From Mycobacterium szulgai (GTDB taxonomy: Bacteria; Actinomycetota; Actinomycetes; Mycobacteriales; Mycobacteriaceae), in NCBI RefSeq assembly GCF_002116635.1, contig NZ_LQPW01000054.1, forward strand, positions 17,415 to 81,414: DNA of 64,000 nucleotides. The letters run 5' to 3'. Shown in pieces: positions 38,654-47,508 of the stretch. The stretch's first letter is position 1; each line of letters begins with the position of its first letter. The translations under genes were made by a program, and so were the position numbers. The notes beneath the pieces are model-generated. The model did not search any database. It worked only from the letters and a program-made list of their open reading frames with translations, and was not told the origin of the DNA.

Positions 38654-39799
38654 ATGTCTGGACCCCTACCGGTGCGCGCGCGCACCTCGTCGGCGACTCG
38701 TGTCGCGCTGGCGCTGGGCAGCGGTGGCGCCCGTGGTTATGCCCATATCGGGGTGATTCAGACGCTGCGGGAACGCGGCTACGAGATCGTGGGAATCGCC
38801 GGCTCGTCGATGGGTGCCGTGGTCGGCGGGGTGCAGGCGGCCGGACGACTCGACGAGCTGGCCGACTGGGCGCAGTCTTTGACGCAGCGCACCATCCTGC
38901 GCCTGCTGGATCCGTCCATCACTGCGGCCGGAGTGCTGCGGGCGGAGAAGATTCTGGACGCCGTGCGCGACATCCTGGGCCCGGTCGACATCGAGGACCT
39001 CGCCATCCCGTACACGGCGGTGGCGACCGATCTGCTCGCGGGCAAGTCGGTGTGGTTTCAGCGTGGCCCGCTGGATGAGGCCATCCGGGCATCCATCGCG
39101 ATACCGGGTGTCATCGCGCCGCACGAAATCGGCGGGCGCCTGCTGGCCGACGGCGGCATTCTCGATCCGCTGCCGATGGCGCCGATCGCAGCGGTCAACG
39201 CCGACCTGACGATCGCGGTGAGCCTCAACGGCAGCGAAGCCGGCGGCAGTCGCGAGGTAGAACAAGGTGCCACGGCCGAATGGCTGAACCGCATGGTGCG
39301 CAGCACTTCTGCACTGTTCGACGCCAGCGCCGCGCGGTCGCTGCTGGACCGCCCGGCCGCGCGCGCCGTGCTGAGCCGGTTCGGGGCCACGTTGCCAGAA
39401 GCAGGTCCAGAAGCGGGTCCGGACGCGAGTCCAGACGCGGGTCCCGAAGCCCATTCCTGGGCCGACGACGCCGAGCGCGAGCCTGACACCGTCGATGGCG
39501 GGCCCGGCGCATCCTTCGACGCTCCCGTCGAGCCGGAGCTGCCCAAGATGGGCAGCTTCGAGGTGATGAACCGGACGATCGACATCGCCCAATCCGCGCT
39601 GGCGCGCCACACGCTGGCGGCTTACCCGGCGGACCTGCTGATCGAGGTGCCCCGCACGACGTGCCGGAGCCTGGAATTCCACCGCGCCGCCGAGGTGATC
39701 GCCAAGGGCCGCGAGCTGGCCGGCCGCGCATTGGACGCACTCGAGGCGGACCTACAAGCCGACGCCCACAAACCCGCTCCGCCGGCCCTTGAGGGCTGA
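38654..39799 (+). CDS. patatin-like phospholipase (Rv1063c-like)
   Basis: 381 residues. Patatin features are an oxyanion loop GSGGARGYAHIGV (about 22-34), a nucleophile elbow GIAGSSMGAVVGG and a catalytic Asp in LLADGGILDPLPM, so a Ser-Asp dyad lipid acyl hydrolase. A low-complexity insert of PEAG/PDAG units lies at about 248-265, encoded by a 12-bp tandem repeat. The C-terminal ~120 residues are helical and unassigned. ATG 38654 is favoured; an upstream GTG at 38606 is open. Confidence 0.9.
   Translation: MSGPLPVRARTSSATRVALALGSGGARGYAHIGVIQTLRERGYEIVGIAGSSMGAVVGGVQAAGRLDELADWAQSLTQRTILRLLDPSITAAGVLRAEKILDAVRDILGPVDIEDLAIPYTAVATDLLAGKSVWFQRGPLDEAIRASIAIPGVIAPHEIGGRLLADGGILDPLPMAPIAAVNADLTIAVSLNGSEAGGSREVEQGATAEWLNRMVRSTSALFDASAARSLLDRPAARAVLSRFGATLPEAGPEAGPDASPDAGPEAHSWADDAEREPDTVDGGPGASFDAPVEPELPKMGSFEVMNRTIDIAQSALARHTLAAYPADLLIEVPRTTCRSLEFHRAAEVIAKGRELAGRALDALEADLQADAHKPAPPALEG
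39395..39442 (+). repeat. 12-bp tandem repeat inside the patatin gene
   Basis: Four near-identical 12-mers (consensus CCAGAMGCGGGT) encode PEAG, PEAG, PDAS and PDAG. The repeat keeps frame, so copy number could vary between strains without breaking the gene. Confidence 0.75.
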
Positions 39800-39911
39800 A
39801 CACAAACAGGCGTACAAGAATGGCGACAACGCCATTCAATCGGCATATAAGCAACCCGCTTATTGCCTAATTCCGGACTTGACACCAGTCAGGAAAAAGC
39901 ATTGCCGATTG

Positions 39912-40289
39912 TCAGCCGCGCTTGCGGCCCGGCCCGGTGTGATTGGCGGCGTTGCGCTGTAACTCGGCGATGAGATCGGTGGGGTGGAGCTGCTCGGCCA
40001 AACGATTGAGCGCCAATCGCACAACGGCACTGCGCGTAGCGTCCACGCGCGGCTTGGCGAAGCGGGCGGCGGTGCGCACCGTCTCGAGAAAGGTGTCCGT
40101 TGGCTCGTCAAGATAGATCGAGACCTTGGTCAGATCTGTGACAGGGGCGGGTCGCGACTGCGGCGGCACGGCCGATGGCGGCCGTGGTGCCGGCGGCGCC
40201 GCGGCGGTCGAGTGCCCCGTCGGCGGTCGCAGCAAGGGGTTTGTCCGGCCATCGACTTGGGCACTGTGCACATCGAACCCTAGCGTCAT
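39912..40289 (-). CDS. small protein with ribbon-helix-helix-like C-terminus
   Basis: 125 residues. The first ~55 are Pro/Ala-rich and disordered. The rest (TKVSIYLDEPTDTFLETVRTA, then DATRSAVVRLALNRLAEQL) has the strand-helix-helix pattern of ribbon-helix-helix DNA-binding or partition proteins. The call is by eye. A strong aaggag site lies 8 nt before ATG 40289. It is divergent from the alpha-oxoamine synthase gene across an AT-rich spacer and may control it. I do not recall a homologue at this place in M. tuberculosis. Confidence 0.72.
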   Translation of the reverse strand: MTLGFDVHSAQVDGRTNPLLRPPTGHSTAAAPPAPRPPSAVPPQSRPAPVTDLTKVSIYLDEPTDTFLETVRTAARFAKPRVDATRSAVVRLALNRLAEQLHPTDLIAELQRNAANHTGPGRKRG

Positions 40290-40562
40290 CACGACATCTC
40301 CTTCTCGAACACAAAGGCCCGTCGAATGCGGGCATCGTAAACGTTGTCGTTCATTAGTGCAGGTCAACTTAAACGCCCAAGTATTACCCGGCTGTAATTA
40401 CGTGGTTATAGCGTATTACAGCACATAAGATGAGCCTGTACAAGCGGCTGTGCAAATTCAACAAATACAATAAAAAGCGCCCGGGAATTCAAGAAATATT
40501 CAAGGATTGGTTCATAATCTACCGGCCCTACGGGGACATCCGAAGAGCGCAAAGGAGTGCAA
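40290..40562. promoter_or_regulatory. AT-rich divergent promoter region
   Basis: 273 bp between the small RHH-like gene and the alpha-oxoamine synthase gene, clearly richer in A/T than the surrounding DNA, with runs such as aaatacaataaaaag. AAAGGAG at 40551-40557 is the ribosome site of the synthase gene. A 60-codon frame at 40430-40612 is probably chance. AT-rich upstream DNA of this kind is often bound by the silencer Lsr2 in mycobacteria. Confidence 0.5.
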
Positions 40563-41942
40563 GTGACCCTCATATCGGACATCACCGACGCAGGCGAGCC
40601 TGCGACTGCTGAACGAACCACGAGCCAAGCCGCGACGCCAACAGATCCGGCAGCCCTGGACGGGAGCATGCGAGATTTCCGGCAACTGAGCGGCGACAGC
40701 ATTCTTGAGCGAATCAGTCACTTCTACCAATGGCAAGACCTGCGGCGCGAGCAATGCCTGTGGCCGTACGGGCGATCGACCGAAGCCGGCCCCAGGACCT
40801 TTGCCACCGTCTATGACGACGCCGGCAGAAGAATGGACGGCGTCAACTTCGCGTCGCAGGACTACCTATCGCTGTCCGGACACCCAGAAGTCAAAGCCGC
40901 GGCGAGCGCGGCGATCGAAGAGTACGGCGTGCACAGTGCGGGGTCTCCGGCTCTTCTCGGCAACACGTCGGTCTCGCTCGCCCTGGAACGCAAGATCGCG
41001 GATTTCCTTGGCGCCGAACAGGTCAGCCTCTTCCCCACCGGCTGGGCCGCCGGCTTCGGGGTGATCAAGGGCCTGGTGCGGCCCGACGATCACATCGTCA
41101 TGGACGCCCTTGCCCACGCCTGCCTGCAGGAAGGCGCCCAGGCCGCGACCCGCAACATCCATTTGTTCGCCCACAACGACCTCGACTCCGCCAGGGAGCA
41201 GCTGGCCGCGATCCGGGCGACCGACCGGGCCAACGGCATCATGATGGTGACCGAGGCACTGTTTTCGATGGACTCGGACACTCCCGATATCGCCGGCCTA
41301 CAGCAACTCGCGCACGAATTCGGCGCGACGCTGGTTGTCGACGTCGCACATGACCTCGGCGCGCTGGGCCCGGGCGGCCGCGGGCAGCTGGGGCTGCAGT
41401 CCATGGTGGGCAAGGTCGACCTGGTGATGGGCTCCTTCTCCAAGACTTTCGCGTCAAACGGTGGTTTTGTCGTCGCAAAGCATCGCTCGGTGACTGAATA
41501 CCTGCGTTTCTATGCGTCGCCCAACACTTTTTCCAACGCGCTTTCACCTATCCAGGCCGCCATTGTTCTCAAGGCGTTCGAGATAGTGGACAGCGCCGCC
41601 GGCGACGAGCTGCGGCAAAAGCTGATGGCCAACATCCAGTTGCTGCGCGGGCACCTCACCGATGCCGGCTTCGACGTCTACGGCGCGCCCTCTCCCATCG
41701 TCTGCGTCAAGATGGGCACCGAATCGATCGCGAGACTGGTGAGCCGGCAATTGCACGCCCATGGAGTGGCCGCCAATCTTGTCGAGTTCCCCGCGGTGGC
41801 CAGGGGTCAGGCGCGCTTCCGGCTGCAGGTGATGGCCAATCACAACGACGACGACGTCCTGGCCGCCGTCCGCGGCATCGCCGCAGCCCATCGGCATGCC
41901 TGCATCGAACAAAGCAACCTCACTCGGGCGCAGTCGGCTTAA
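40563..41942 (+). CDS. alpha-oxoamine synthase family PLP enzyme
   Basis: 459 residues of the KBL/BioF/serine-palmitoyltransferase family, which condense an amino acid with an acyl thioester and release CO2. Visible features are FASQDYLSLSGHPEVKAAA, HSAGSPALLGNTSVSLALE, FPTGWAAGFGVIKGL and the PLP lysine in MGSFSKTFASNGGF. The usual DDAH signature reads DVAHDLGALGPGGRG, a change in a cofactor-stacking segment. It has an extra N-terminal ~60 residues. GTG 40563 has AAAGGAG 5 nt upstream. It is not BioF of the biotin operon. Autoinducer synthases (CqsA/LqsA) are also in this family. The product is unknown. Confidence 0.88.
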   Translation: MTLISDITDAGEPATAERTTSQAATPTDPAALDGSMRDFRQLSGDSILERISHFYQWQDLRREQCLWPYGRSTEAGPRTFATVYDDAGRRMDGVNFASQDYLSLSGHPEVKAAASAAIEEYGVHSAGSPALLGNTSVSLALERKIADFLGAEQVSLFPTGWAAGFGVIKGLVRPDDHIVMDALAHACLQEGAQAATRNIHLFAHNDLDSAREQLAAIRATDRANGIMMVTEALFSMDSDTPDIAGLQQLAHEFGATLVVDVAHDLGALGPGGRGQLGLQSMVGKVDLVMGSFSKTFASNGGFVVAKHRSVTEYLRFYASPNTFSNALSPIQAAIVLKAFEIVDSAAGDELRQKLMANIQLLRGHLTDAGFDVYGAPSPIVCVKMGTESIARLVSRQLHAHGVAANLVEFPAVARGQARFRLQVMANHNDDDVLAAVRGIAAAHRHACIEQSNLTRAQSA

Positions 41943-41985
41943 GTGCCGATGGCTTCGAGCTGATCCCCGAACGGTTCAGACACCT

Positions 41986-42855
41986 TCAAATACCAAGGAA
42001 CCGGGCGACAGCTGCGGCTTCCCGGCGGCCCTGCCGGCGTCCGGCCCGCGCCGAATTCACCCGGCAGTACGGGTCCAGTGGGTTGGGCCCGAATGCCGCC
42101 AACGAGTCGTCGTCGGCGAACACCGCCAATGTCGTGCCGGCGAATGCCTCGATCTCGGCGGCCGGGCCGGCGCCGAACGGTGACGGTGTGTCCGCGCCCG
42201 CGGGCACCAGCACCACGGCCGTGTCGCAGTCGTCGGCGACGGCGATGTTGACTGAGCTGTTGACGCCGCCGTCCATGTAGCGCCGGCCCGCGATGGTCAC
42301 CGGCGGCCACGCGCCCGGCACCGCGCAACTCGCCGCCACCGCGTCGACCAGCTCCACACCCGAATCTTGGCTGAACACAACGAATTCGCCCGTTTCAGTG
42401 TCGATCGCGGTGAGCCGCAGCGGCCGCTGCGGCCAGTCATGCGACGGCAAGCGCTGAGCGATCACGGCGCGCCGGACGGGCTCGGGAACGGTCTCGGTTT
42501 GCAGTGCGACCGCACCGATGCGTTGCAGTCGTCCCTGCATCCGGTCCAGGCCCGCAGTACGCGGCTCACGCAGCGCCGCCAGAAACAGCTCGGTGATGGC
42601 CTCGATGTCGACCCCGGGATCGATCTCCGCCGACGTCTCGGCGAGCTGCCGCTCGAACAGCGCTTCCAGCGTTTGGCCGCTGCTGATCTGTGCCGCGACC
42701 GTCGCCCCTGCCGATGTTCCGACCAGCACGTCGGAGTCCAGCAGCAGCCGGGCCGCCATCGGCAACTCGTCGGCGATGCCAAGCAGAACGCCTGTCTCCC
42801 AGGCGATTCCGGCAATTCCTCCGCCGGCCAGGACAAGTGCACGTCGGGTGGTCAC
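41986..42855 (-). CDS. patatin-like phospholipase (Rv1062-like)
   Basis: 289 residues. Oxyanion loop LVLAGGGIAGIAWE, nucleophile elbow LVGTSAGATVAAQ and catalytic Asp in YMDGGVNSSVNI mark a complete patatin Ser-Asp dyad. No signal peptide is visible, so it is probably cytoplasmic. GTG 42855 gives MTTRRALVLAGGG; GTG 42861 two codons upstream is equally usable. It follows the glutamine amidotransferase gene by 24 bp on the same strand, as for Rv1061-Rv1062. Confidence 0.9.
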   Translation of the reverse strand: MTTRRALVLAGGGIAGIAWETGVLLGIADELPMAARLLLDSDVLVGTSAGATVAAQISSGQTLEALFERQLAETSAEIDPGVDIEAITELFLAALREPRTAGLDRMQGRLQRIGAVALQTETVPEPVRRAVIAQRLPSHDWPQRPLRLTAIDTETGEFVVFSQDSGVELVDAVAASCAVPGAWPPVTIAGRRYMDGGVNSSVNIAVADDCDTAVVLVPAGADTPSPFGAGPAAEIEAFAGTTLAVFADDDSLAAFGPNPLDPYCRVNSARAGRRQGRREAAAVARFLGI

Positions 42856-42879
42856 GTCCACCCACTCTGCCAGCCCGGC

Positions 42880-43761
42880 TCAGGGCAGCCGGCGAGTGCC
42901 CGGCAGCGCGTGCTGCGCGCGCTCCACCGGGTTGCTGAGCTCGTCGCGGCGCAGCAGTCGCCGGGGCGGGTCGAGCAGCACCACGCTGCGGTTGACCTGC
43001 AGCCCGGCGTCGACGTGGACCAGCTCCCCGGGAGCCAGCAGACACCAACGGGGGTCGTCATCCATCGGCTCGGTGGCCAACACCACGGCCGAGCGCTCCC
43101 GCAACCATTCCGAGCGGGCGTGGATTCGCTTGGTGGTCAAGTCGAATTCGGGCATCCCGTCACGCCGCCGGTCCAGCAGAAAGAGCTCGTGGGTCTGCGG
43201 ATACCGCAGCGCCCACATCTGGGTGGCCGTGCTGAGCAGGATGTTGACGGCATAGATCGGCACGTTGGCGGCGAGCCAGCGCACCGCGTCGACCAGACCG
43301 GCCGTCGCGTCGCCGCCGTGGGCACGGATCGACGCGGTGATCAACGCGAAAACTCGCTCGGAATCGGTCTGACCCAGAACCAAGTCGTCGGTGCCGACCT
43401 CGCGCAATCGTTCGTCGATGACATCCAGCCCTTCGAGCACGCCGTTGTGCGCGAAGATACGGCCGTCCTGCAGGAACGGATGGGTGTTGTGCACATCGAG
43501 GGCGCCGGTGGTGGCATAGCGGACGTGGGCGATGAAGGTGGTGCCGGTCAGTTCGTGGGCTTCGGTGGCAAAACACGGGTCTCGCCAGGCCGCTAACGGT
43601 TCTTTGTGCAGCTGCGGCCGGCCGTGCTCGTCAAAGACGCCCAGGCCGGTGCCATCGGGGTTCCTGCGGCTTTGTTCGGCCAGGCTGTCCGGGGCGTCCA
43701 GCAGCCAGAACGTCGCCTTGACGGCGTCGGTCCCCGCATGCAGACCAAAGAGTCGACACAT
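42880..43761 (-). CDS. class II glutamine amidotransferase (Rv1061-like)
   Basis: 293 residues starting MCRLFGLHAG, so Cys2 becomes the N-terminal nucleophile after Met removal, as in the Ntn-hydrolase glutaminase fold. Further motifs are NPDGTGLGVFD, FIAHVRYATTGALDVHNTHPF and IFAHNGVLEGLD. No synthase domain is fused, so the acceptor of the ammonia is unknown. ATG 43761 is fixed by the requirement for Cys2. Confidence 0.9.
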   Translation of the reverse strand: MCRLFGLHAGTDAVKATFWLLDAPDSLAEQSRRNPDGTGLGVFDEHGRPQLHKEPLAAWRDPCFATEAHELTGTTFIAHVRYATTGALDVHNTHPFLQDGRIFAHNGVLEGLDVIDERLREVGTDDLVLGQTDSERVFALITASIRAHGGDATAGLVDAVRWLAANVPIYAVNILLSTATQMWALRYPQTHELFLLDRRRDGMPEFDLTTKRIHARSEWLRERSAVVLATEPMDDDPRWCLLAPGELVHVDAGLQVNRSVVLLDPPRRLLRRDELSNPVERAQHALPGTRRLP

Positions 43762-43781
43762 GATGTCGACGCTAGCGAAGC

Positions 43782-44253
43782 TCAGACCGACAACAAGCCG
43801 GACAGTTCCCGCAGCGCCTTGCGCGCGTAGCCTTCCCACGGCAGTGCGAACATCGGCAGCACCTGCGCGGACACCGCGTACTTGGGCTGGATGGTCCAGC
43901 GCCAGGTGACCTCGGTCGCCCCGTTAACCGAGAGGAAGACGAAGGCGCCCTTGAGAGTCGAAATCAGTTGCGCCAAGGGGCCTTTGATGTCGGTGAGCCG
44001 ATCGCCGAACGACTTCGGCGGCTCCACGCTGATCAGTTCTTCGCGTACGCTGCCACCCCGCCATCCGCAGGGTGCGGGTCTGTCCCACCGCACCCCATTC
44101 GCCGTCCTGGCCGAGGACCTGCTTAACCGGCGGGAGCGGCCCGTGCCAGTTACCGAAGATCGCGGGAATCGATGCCGGCAGGGTTCTTTCGAACGCCTCC
44201 TCGACACCTACGGGTATGACCAGCGATTGTTCGACTATGAGTCACTGCGCCAT
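43782..44253 (-). pseudogene. broken SRPBCC family gene, paralogue of the gene at 49379-49852
   Basis: From ATG 44253 the frame reads M-A-Q-stop, then LIVEQSLVIPVGVEEAFERT, which aligns without gaps to the start of the intact copy (MAKDVVVAQSLAIPVDVDEAF) with a TGA at codon 4. A second lesion follows in the G run near 44056-44059: the frame GQTRTLRMAG must shift to continue SVREELISVEPPKSFGDRL and the end YARKALRELSGLLSV. Two independent lesions argue for true decay rather than a read error. SRPBCC proteins bind hydrophobic ligands; this family is Rv1060-like. Confidence 0.85.
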
Positions 44254-44347
44254 GCCGGCACACGTTGCCCAACCGGCGGTGCGCAATCCTTGCAGGATCC
44301 TGGAATCTGCTGGTGGCCCCGTTACCGCGCGGCGTTGACCAGTGCGG

Positions 44348-46042
44348 TCAGCCGAACTTGGCCTCCTGGTCGGCGGCGGCGGTGACCTCTGCCAGCAGGT
44401 TGAGCCGGATGGCGAGCCAGAGCGTGAACTGGTTCTCCGGTTCGCGGATGTCCAGGCCGATCGTGTGGGAAATCCGGTCCAGTTTGGTCAACAGGGTGTT
44501 GCGGTGGACATTGAGGGCACGCGCGGCTTCGGTGATGTTGCCGCCGTGGGCCAGGTAGCCGGTCAGCGTCTCGAGCAGGTTGGGGCCTCCCCGCAGCGGC
44601 TCGATGAACTCCTGAACCAGTCGCCGGCTGTTCTCGGTGTCGGCGATCTCGGTGAGCACGGTGAAACTGCGCAGTTCCTGGTAGGAGATGGCGCTGGTGC
44701 GTCCGAGCCGACGAGCGATGCCCAGCGCGATGCGGGCCTCGCGGTAGCTGTCGGAGACCTTGCTCGCACCGCGGGAGGGCCGGCCGTAGGAGACGGCCAC
44801 CGCGGTATTGCAGCGCTGCTCCAGTTCGCTGTACATGGACTTGGCGAAATCGGCCATTTGGCGCGCCAACGCCGCGTCGTCACCCTCCTGCAGGGTGCGC
44901 ACCACCACCAGGACATCGCCGATGACGGTGGCATCGGTGTGCACTGAGGCATCCGCGCTGATGTTGGCGGCGTAGCGGGCCAGCCGGATCATGCCCGCGG
45001 CCGGGTTGCCGCCCACCGCATGCGGCAGCGCGCCGTGCGCGACGAAAACCCCGAAGGGCGAATCGATGTCGATCTCGTGGTGGTCGGCGCGGGCGCGCAG
45101 TTCGTGCTCGCTGGAGAAGCTGCCGTGCACCAGGGCTTGGACGAAGTCGCCGCGGGCACGCTCCTCAGCCTCATCGACACTGCGCTGGCGCAGCATCTCC
45201 GACCCGATTACCGCTGTCGCTTGTTCGGTGACGATGCGGTGCCGGACCAGGTCCTGGCCGCCCACGGCGGCGGAAGGAACCAGGATGACGACCCAGCCTT
45301 GGGATGCCTTGCCGAACTGGATGGCGCTGGCGATGCAAGTCCACACGCTGCCGCGGGGACCGGGCACTTGTTCCACGCGCGGGCCGTGGGCGCTCTGGCG
45401 TCGCGCGGCCGGCACACCGGTGGCAAGCATGCGGCGCACCGAGTTGGACAGCGTCTCGACGGCTTCTGGAGCCAGTCCGTTGTGGGCAACCACCTGGCCG
45501 CGGGCGTTGAGCGCCAGTGCGGGGTTGCGGGCCAGATTGGATACCTCGCGAATGAGCATCTGCAGACCCGCACCCCGGTGGAACAGTCCGGCCAGCGCGG
45601 CGTAGACCTGTGTGGAGTAGCGCATCGCCTCCAGTTCCTGGCTGAGCGTCCGCTCGGCCAGCAGCCGGCTGAGAGCGGCAAAGCCGACCGGGAACGCCAG
45701 CTCGATGACGACCAGCCCACCGGGCAGTCCGTTGCGCGGGAAGTCGGCCGGGATCCGGCCGTCGACCACCAGCATGGTGGCCCCCCGGGCGGCAGCCGCG
45801 GTCAGCGTGGCGCCGTTGGCCGCCAGAGCCTCAGGCCGCGCATAGAGGGCGACAGCGTCAAGCGACTCCGGTCGCGGCGGAACTTCGGTGAGCGGCAGCA
45901 TCCAGGTCAACTCGCGATCGAGTTGGTCGGCGCCGGCCACCACACGGGCAGCAGACATCAGCGGCTCGTCGAGCAGACGCTGAATCGTCAAACCACCGGT
46001 GTCGATCGATGGCGCAAGGCAATGGGTGATCGGAGCTGCCAT
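44348..46042 (-). CDS. PucR/CdaR family transcriptional regulator
   Basis: 564 residues. The N-terminal PucR purine-catabolism-type domain (about 20-150; TIQRLLDEPLMSAARVVAG) is followed by a GAF/GGDEF-like middle. The C-terminal PucR helix-turn-helix reads GYLAHGGNITEAARALNVHR, then NTLLTKLDRI, near 500-535. Such regulators usually activate catabolic or nitrogen genes in response to a small ligand. A strong aggagg site precedes ATG 46042. Its target is unknown; the amidohydrolase at 47509 is the nearest metabolic gene. It is part of the island between the two SRPBCC copies. Confidence 0.9.
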   Translation of the reverse strand: MAAPITHCLAPSIDTGGLTIQRLLDEPLMSAARVVAGADQLDRELTWMLPLTEVPPRPESLDAVALYARPEALAANGATLTAAAARGATMLVVDGRIPADFPRNGLPGGLVVIELAFPVGFAALSRLLAERTLSQELEAMRYSTQVYAALAGLFHRGAGLQMLIREVSNLARNPALALNARGQVVAHNGLAPEAVETLSNSVRRMLATGVPAARRQSAHGPRVEQVPGPRGSVWTCIASAIQFGKASQGWVVILVPSAAVGGQDLVRHRIVTEQATAVIGSEMLRQRSVDEAEERARGDFVQALVHGSFSSEHELRARADHHEIDIDSPFGVFVAHGALPHAVGGNPAAGMIRLARYAANISADASVHTDATVIGDVLVVVRTLQEGDDAALARQMADFAKSMYSELEQRCNTAVAVSYGRPSRGASKVSDSYREARIALGIARRLGRTSAISYQELRSFTVLTEIADTENSRRLVQEFIEPLRGGPNLLETLTGYLAHGGNITEAARALNVHRNTLLTKLDRISHTIGLDIREPENQFTLWLAIRLNLLAEVTAAADQEAKFG

Positions 46043-46682
46043 GATCTGTCCTCCTGTCGACGAACGCCGAGATTGACAATCACTGGCAATCCCGTTGTGC
46101 CGTGCGATAACCGAAAAGTCAACGTATAGAAGGAAATTCGAATGACAATAAGTGCGACGACCCGCTCCGCCCATCCGCTCGTCGGCTTCGCTGGGGGACA
46201 GCGCCCACACCGGGGTGACCATCCTCACACGCCGAGTCGCTAGCTGGGATTAGCTCAGGACTGCTAAATTATTGCTAGATCCGAATGTTTCTTCCGCCCA
46301 ACTTCTGCCTATCAAACAGTTACCGACTGCAACTTTATGGCTCGGAAGCTTATGGGCCTGTGATCCGCGTCGCAAGAGGCGCGCTGGAGAAAATTCCTGT
46401 GAGTTTCCTTAAGTGACTTGACCGTTTGCGGGTCCGTCGCGTTCAATTCGCATTTCGCCCGCGGGCTTTCCCGGTTTGACCAGGCCTTCGGGGCCAGTAG
46501 GGATTCGAGAACTCGCATTTAGTTCGCGTTGCTAACGCCTTTCCGAAGGCGCCGAAAACCTTCTGGGCGAGGCCGGATCGGGCCCCCTGGCTGCGGCGAA
46601 TACGGGCTTGTCGGCCCGCGACGGGACCGGTCTTGAGGGTGCCGGCGAGCGCGCCGTCACCCCGCGCACACCCGCCAGGGGG
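46043..46682. other. non-coding stretch upstream of the PucR gene
   Basis: About 640 bp with no convincing gene. The first ~280 bp are comparatively AT-rich (for example gctaaattattgctagat near 46263-46280) and should hold the PucR promoter. A 68-codon minus-strand frame at 46312-46518 lacks a ribosome site and family features. The last ~150 bp are GC-rich low-complexity sequence leading into the 12-bp tandem repeat. Confidence 0.6.
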
Positions 46683-46730
46683 CCGGCACTAGACCCGGCA
46701 CTAGACCCGGCACTAGACCCGGCACTAGAC
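46683..46730. repeat. 12-bp tandem repeat, four perfect copies
   Basis: CCGGCACTAGAC is repeated four times without a mismatch, running into the last codons of the higA gene; the higA stop (TAG on the minus strand) lies inside the fourth unit. A candidate variable-number repeat. Confidence 0.9.
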
Positions 46731-47045
46731 ATGGTGCGCGCTTTCCCGGGGTGACCCGACGATCGGCTCGATGATGCGCAGTTGCGCGGCGATCTGACCG
46801 CGGGCCTGATCAGCGTCGTAACAGGCCTGCAGATTGATCCAGAACATGTCCGCTACGCCCAGTGCGCGTGCCAGCCGTAGTCCGGTGTCGATGCTGATAG
46901 CGCGTTTGCCGTGGACAATGTCGTTGATGCGCCCCGGTGGCACATTGATGGCCCGCGCGATCCGGTACTGGCTGATCCCGAACCGTTCGAGGAACTCGGT
47001 GTGCAGAATTGCGCCGGGGTGGACCGGCGCAGCTTCGTTCCACAT
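46725..47045 (-). CDS. higA: HigA-type XRE antitoxin, apparently orphan
   Basis: 106 residues of the VapI/HigA addiction-module antidote family: VHPGAILHTEFLERFGISQY, then the helix-turn-helix RIARAINVPPGRINDIVHGK, AISIDTGLRLARALGVADM and FWINLQACYD. HigA binds DNA and a HigB RelE-type RNase. HigB normally precedes higA, but none of the six frames in the 460 bp upstream resembles one. A good gagagg site precedes ATG 47045. The 3' end merges into the tandem repeat. Confidence 0.85.
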   Translation of the reverse strand: MWNEAAPVHPGAILHTEFLERFGISQYRIARAINVPPGRINDIVHGKRAISIDTGLRLARALGVADMFWINLQACYDADQARGQIAAQLRIIEPIVGSPRESAHHV

Positions 47046-47508
47046 GTGGCCTCTCCCCTTCCCCTTCGTCACTCCCCGGCTTGCCGAGCGCTGTTCCGCG
47101 GGCCGGCTTGGAGGTGGAGCCGGCGCCACCGTCGCCGCCAACTCCACCGGACCAATTCGGGCCGAGCAATACCGACACGGCCACCCGCTCCGAACAAACA
47201 CCCTGTGTGGAGCGGCATTTCAGCAACCCACTCCCCTTGTTGTCCACCCACGCTAGGCAGTGGACAGGCTGTCGTCTAGTAGAAGGTTGCGAAGATATCT
47301 TTGCGCCGCCTGCAAGCGTGTGTGATCGTTGTCACCCTGTGCCACATGCCCTTTCGAGGCGTCCACGGCGGGGCCACGTCTTGCAGATGACGGCGTGTCG
47401 TTGCGCCGAACACAAGTTATTGAATCCATCTTGGGTTCTGACTTGTTGCGTGCCGACTGCGGCGAGGATAAGCTTGCCGCCCAACATCTTTGACCAGCGG
47501 AGGTAACG
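47046..47508. other. 463-bp stretch without a recognised gene
   Basis: It lies between higA and the amidohydrolase gene. No HigB-like or other family protein was found in any frame. It contains CGTCTAGTAGAAG at 47273-47285, which recurs with one mismatch (CGTCTAGCAGAAG) at 48353-48365 on the other side of the amidohydrolase gene. The last ~100 bp should carry the amidohydrolase promoter; GGAGG near 47500 is its ribosome site. Confidence 0.6.

Noticed and set aside
40430..40612. 60-codon frame (MSLYKRLCKFNKYNKK) before the alpha-oxoamine synthase
   Set aside because: It overlaps the well-supported synthase start, has no family features, and its codons follow the AT-rich spacer rather than mycobacterial usage.
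46312..46518. 68-codon minus-strand frame in the PucR upstream region
   Set aside because: No ribosome site, no recognisable motif, no neighbour coupling.
47046..47280. Possible HigB toxin upstream of higA
   Set aside because: All six frames were read; the open ones are Arg/Gly/Pro-rich and lack RelE/HigB features.
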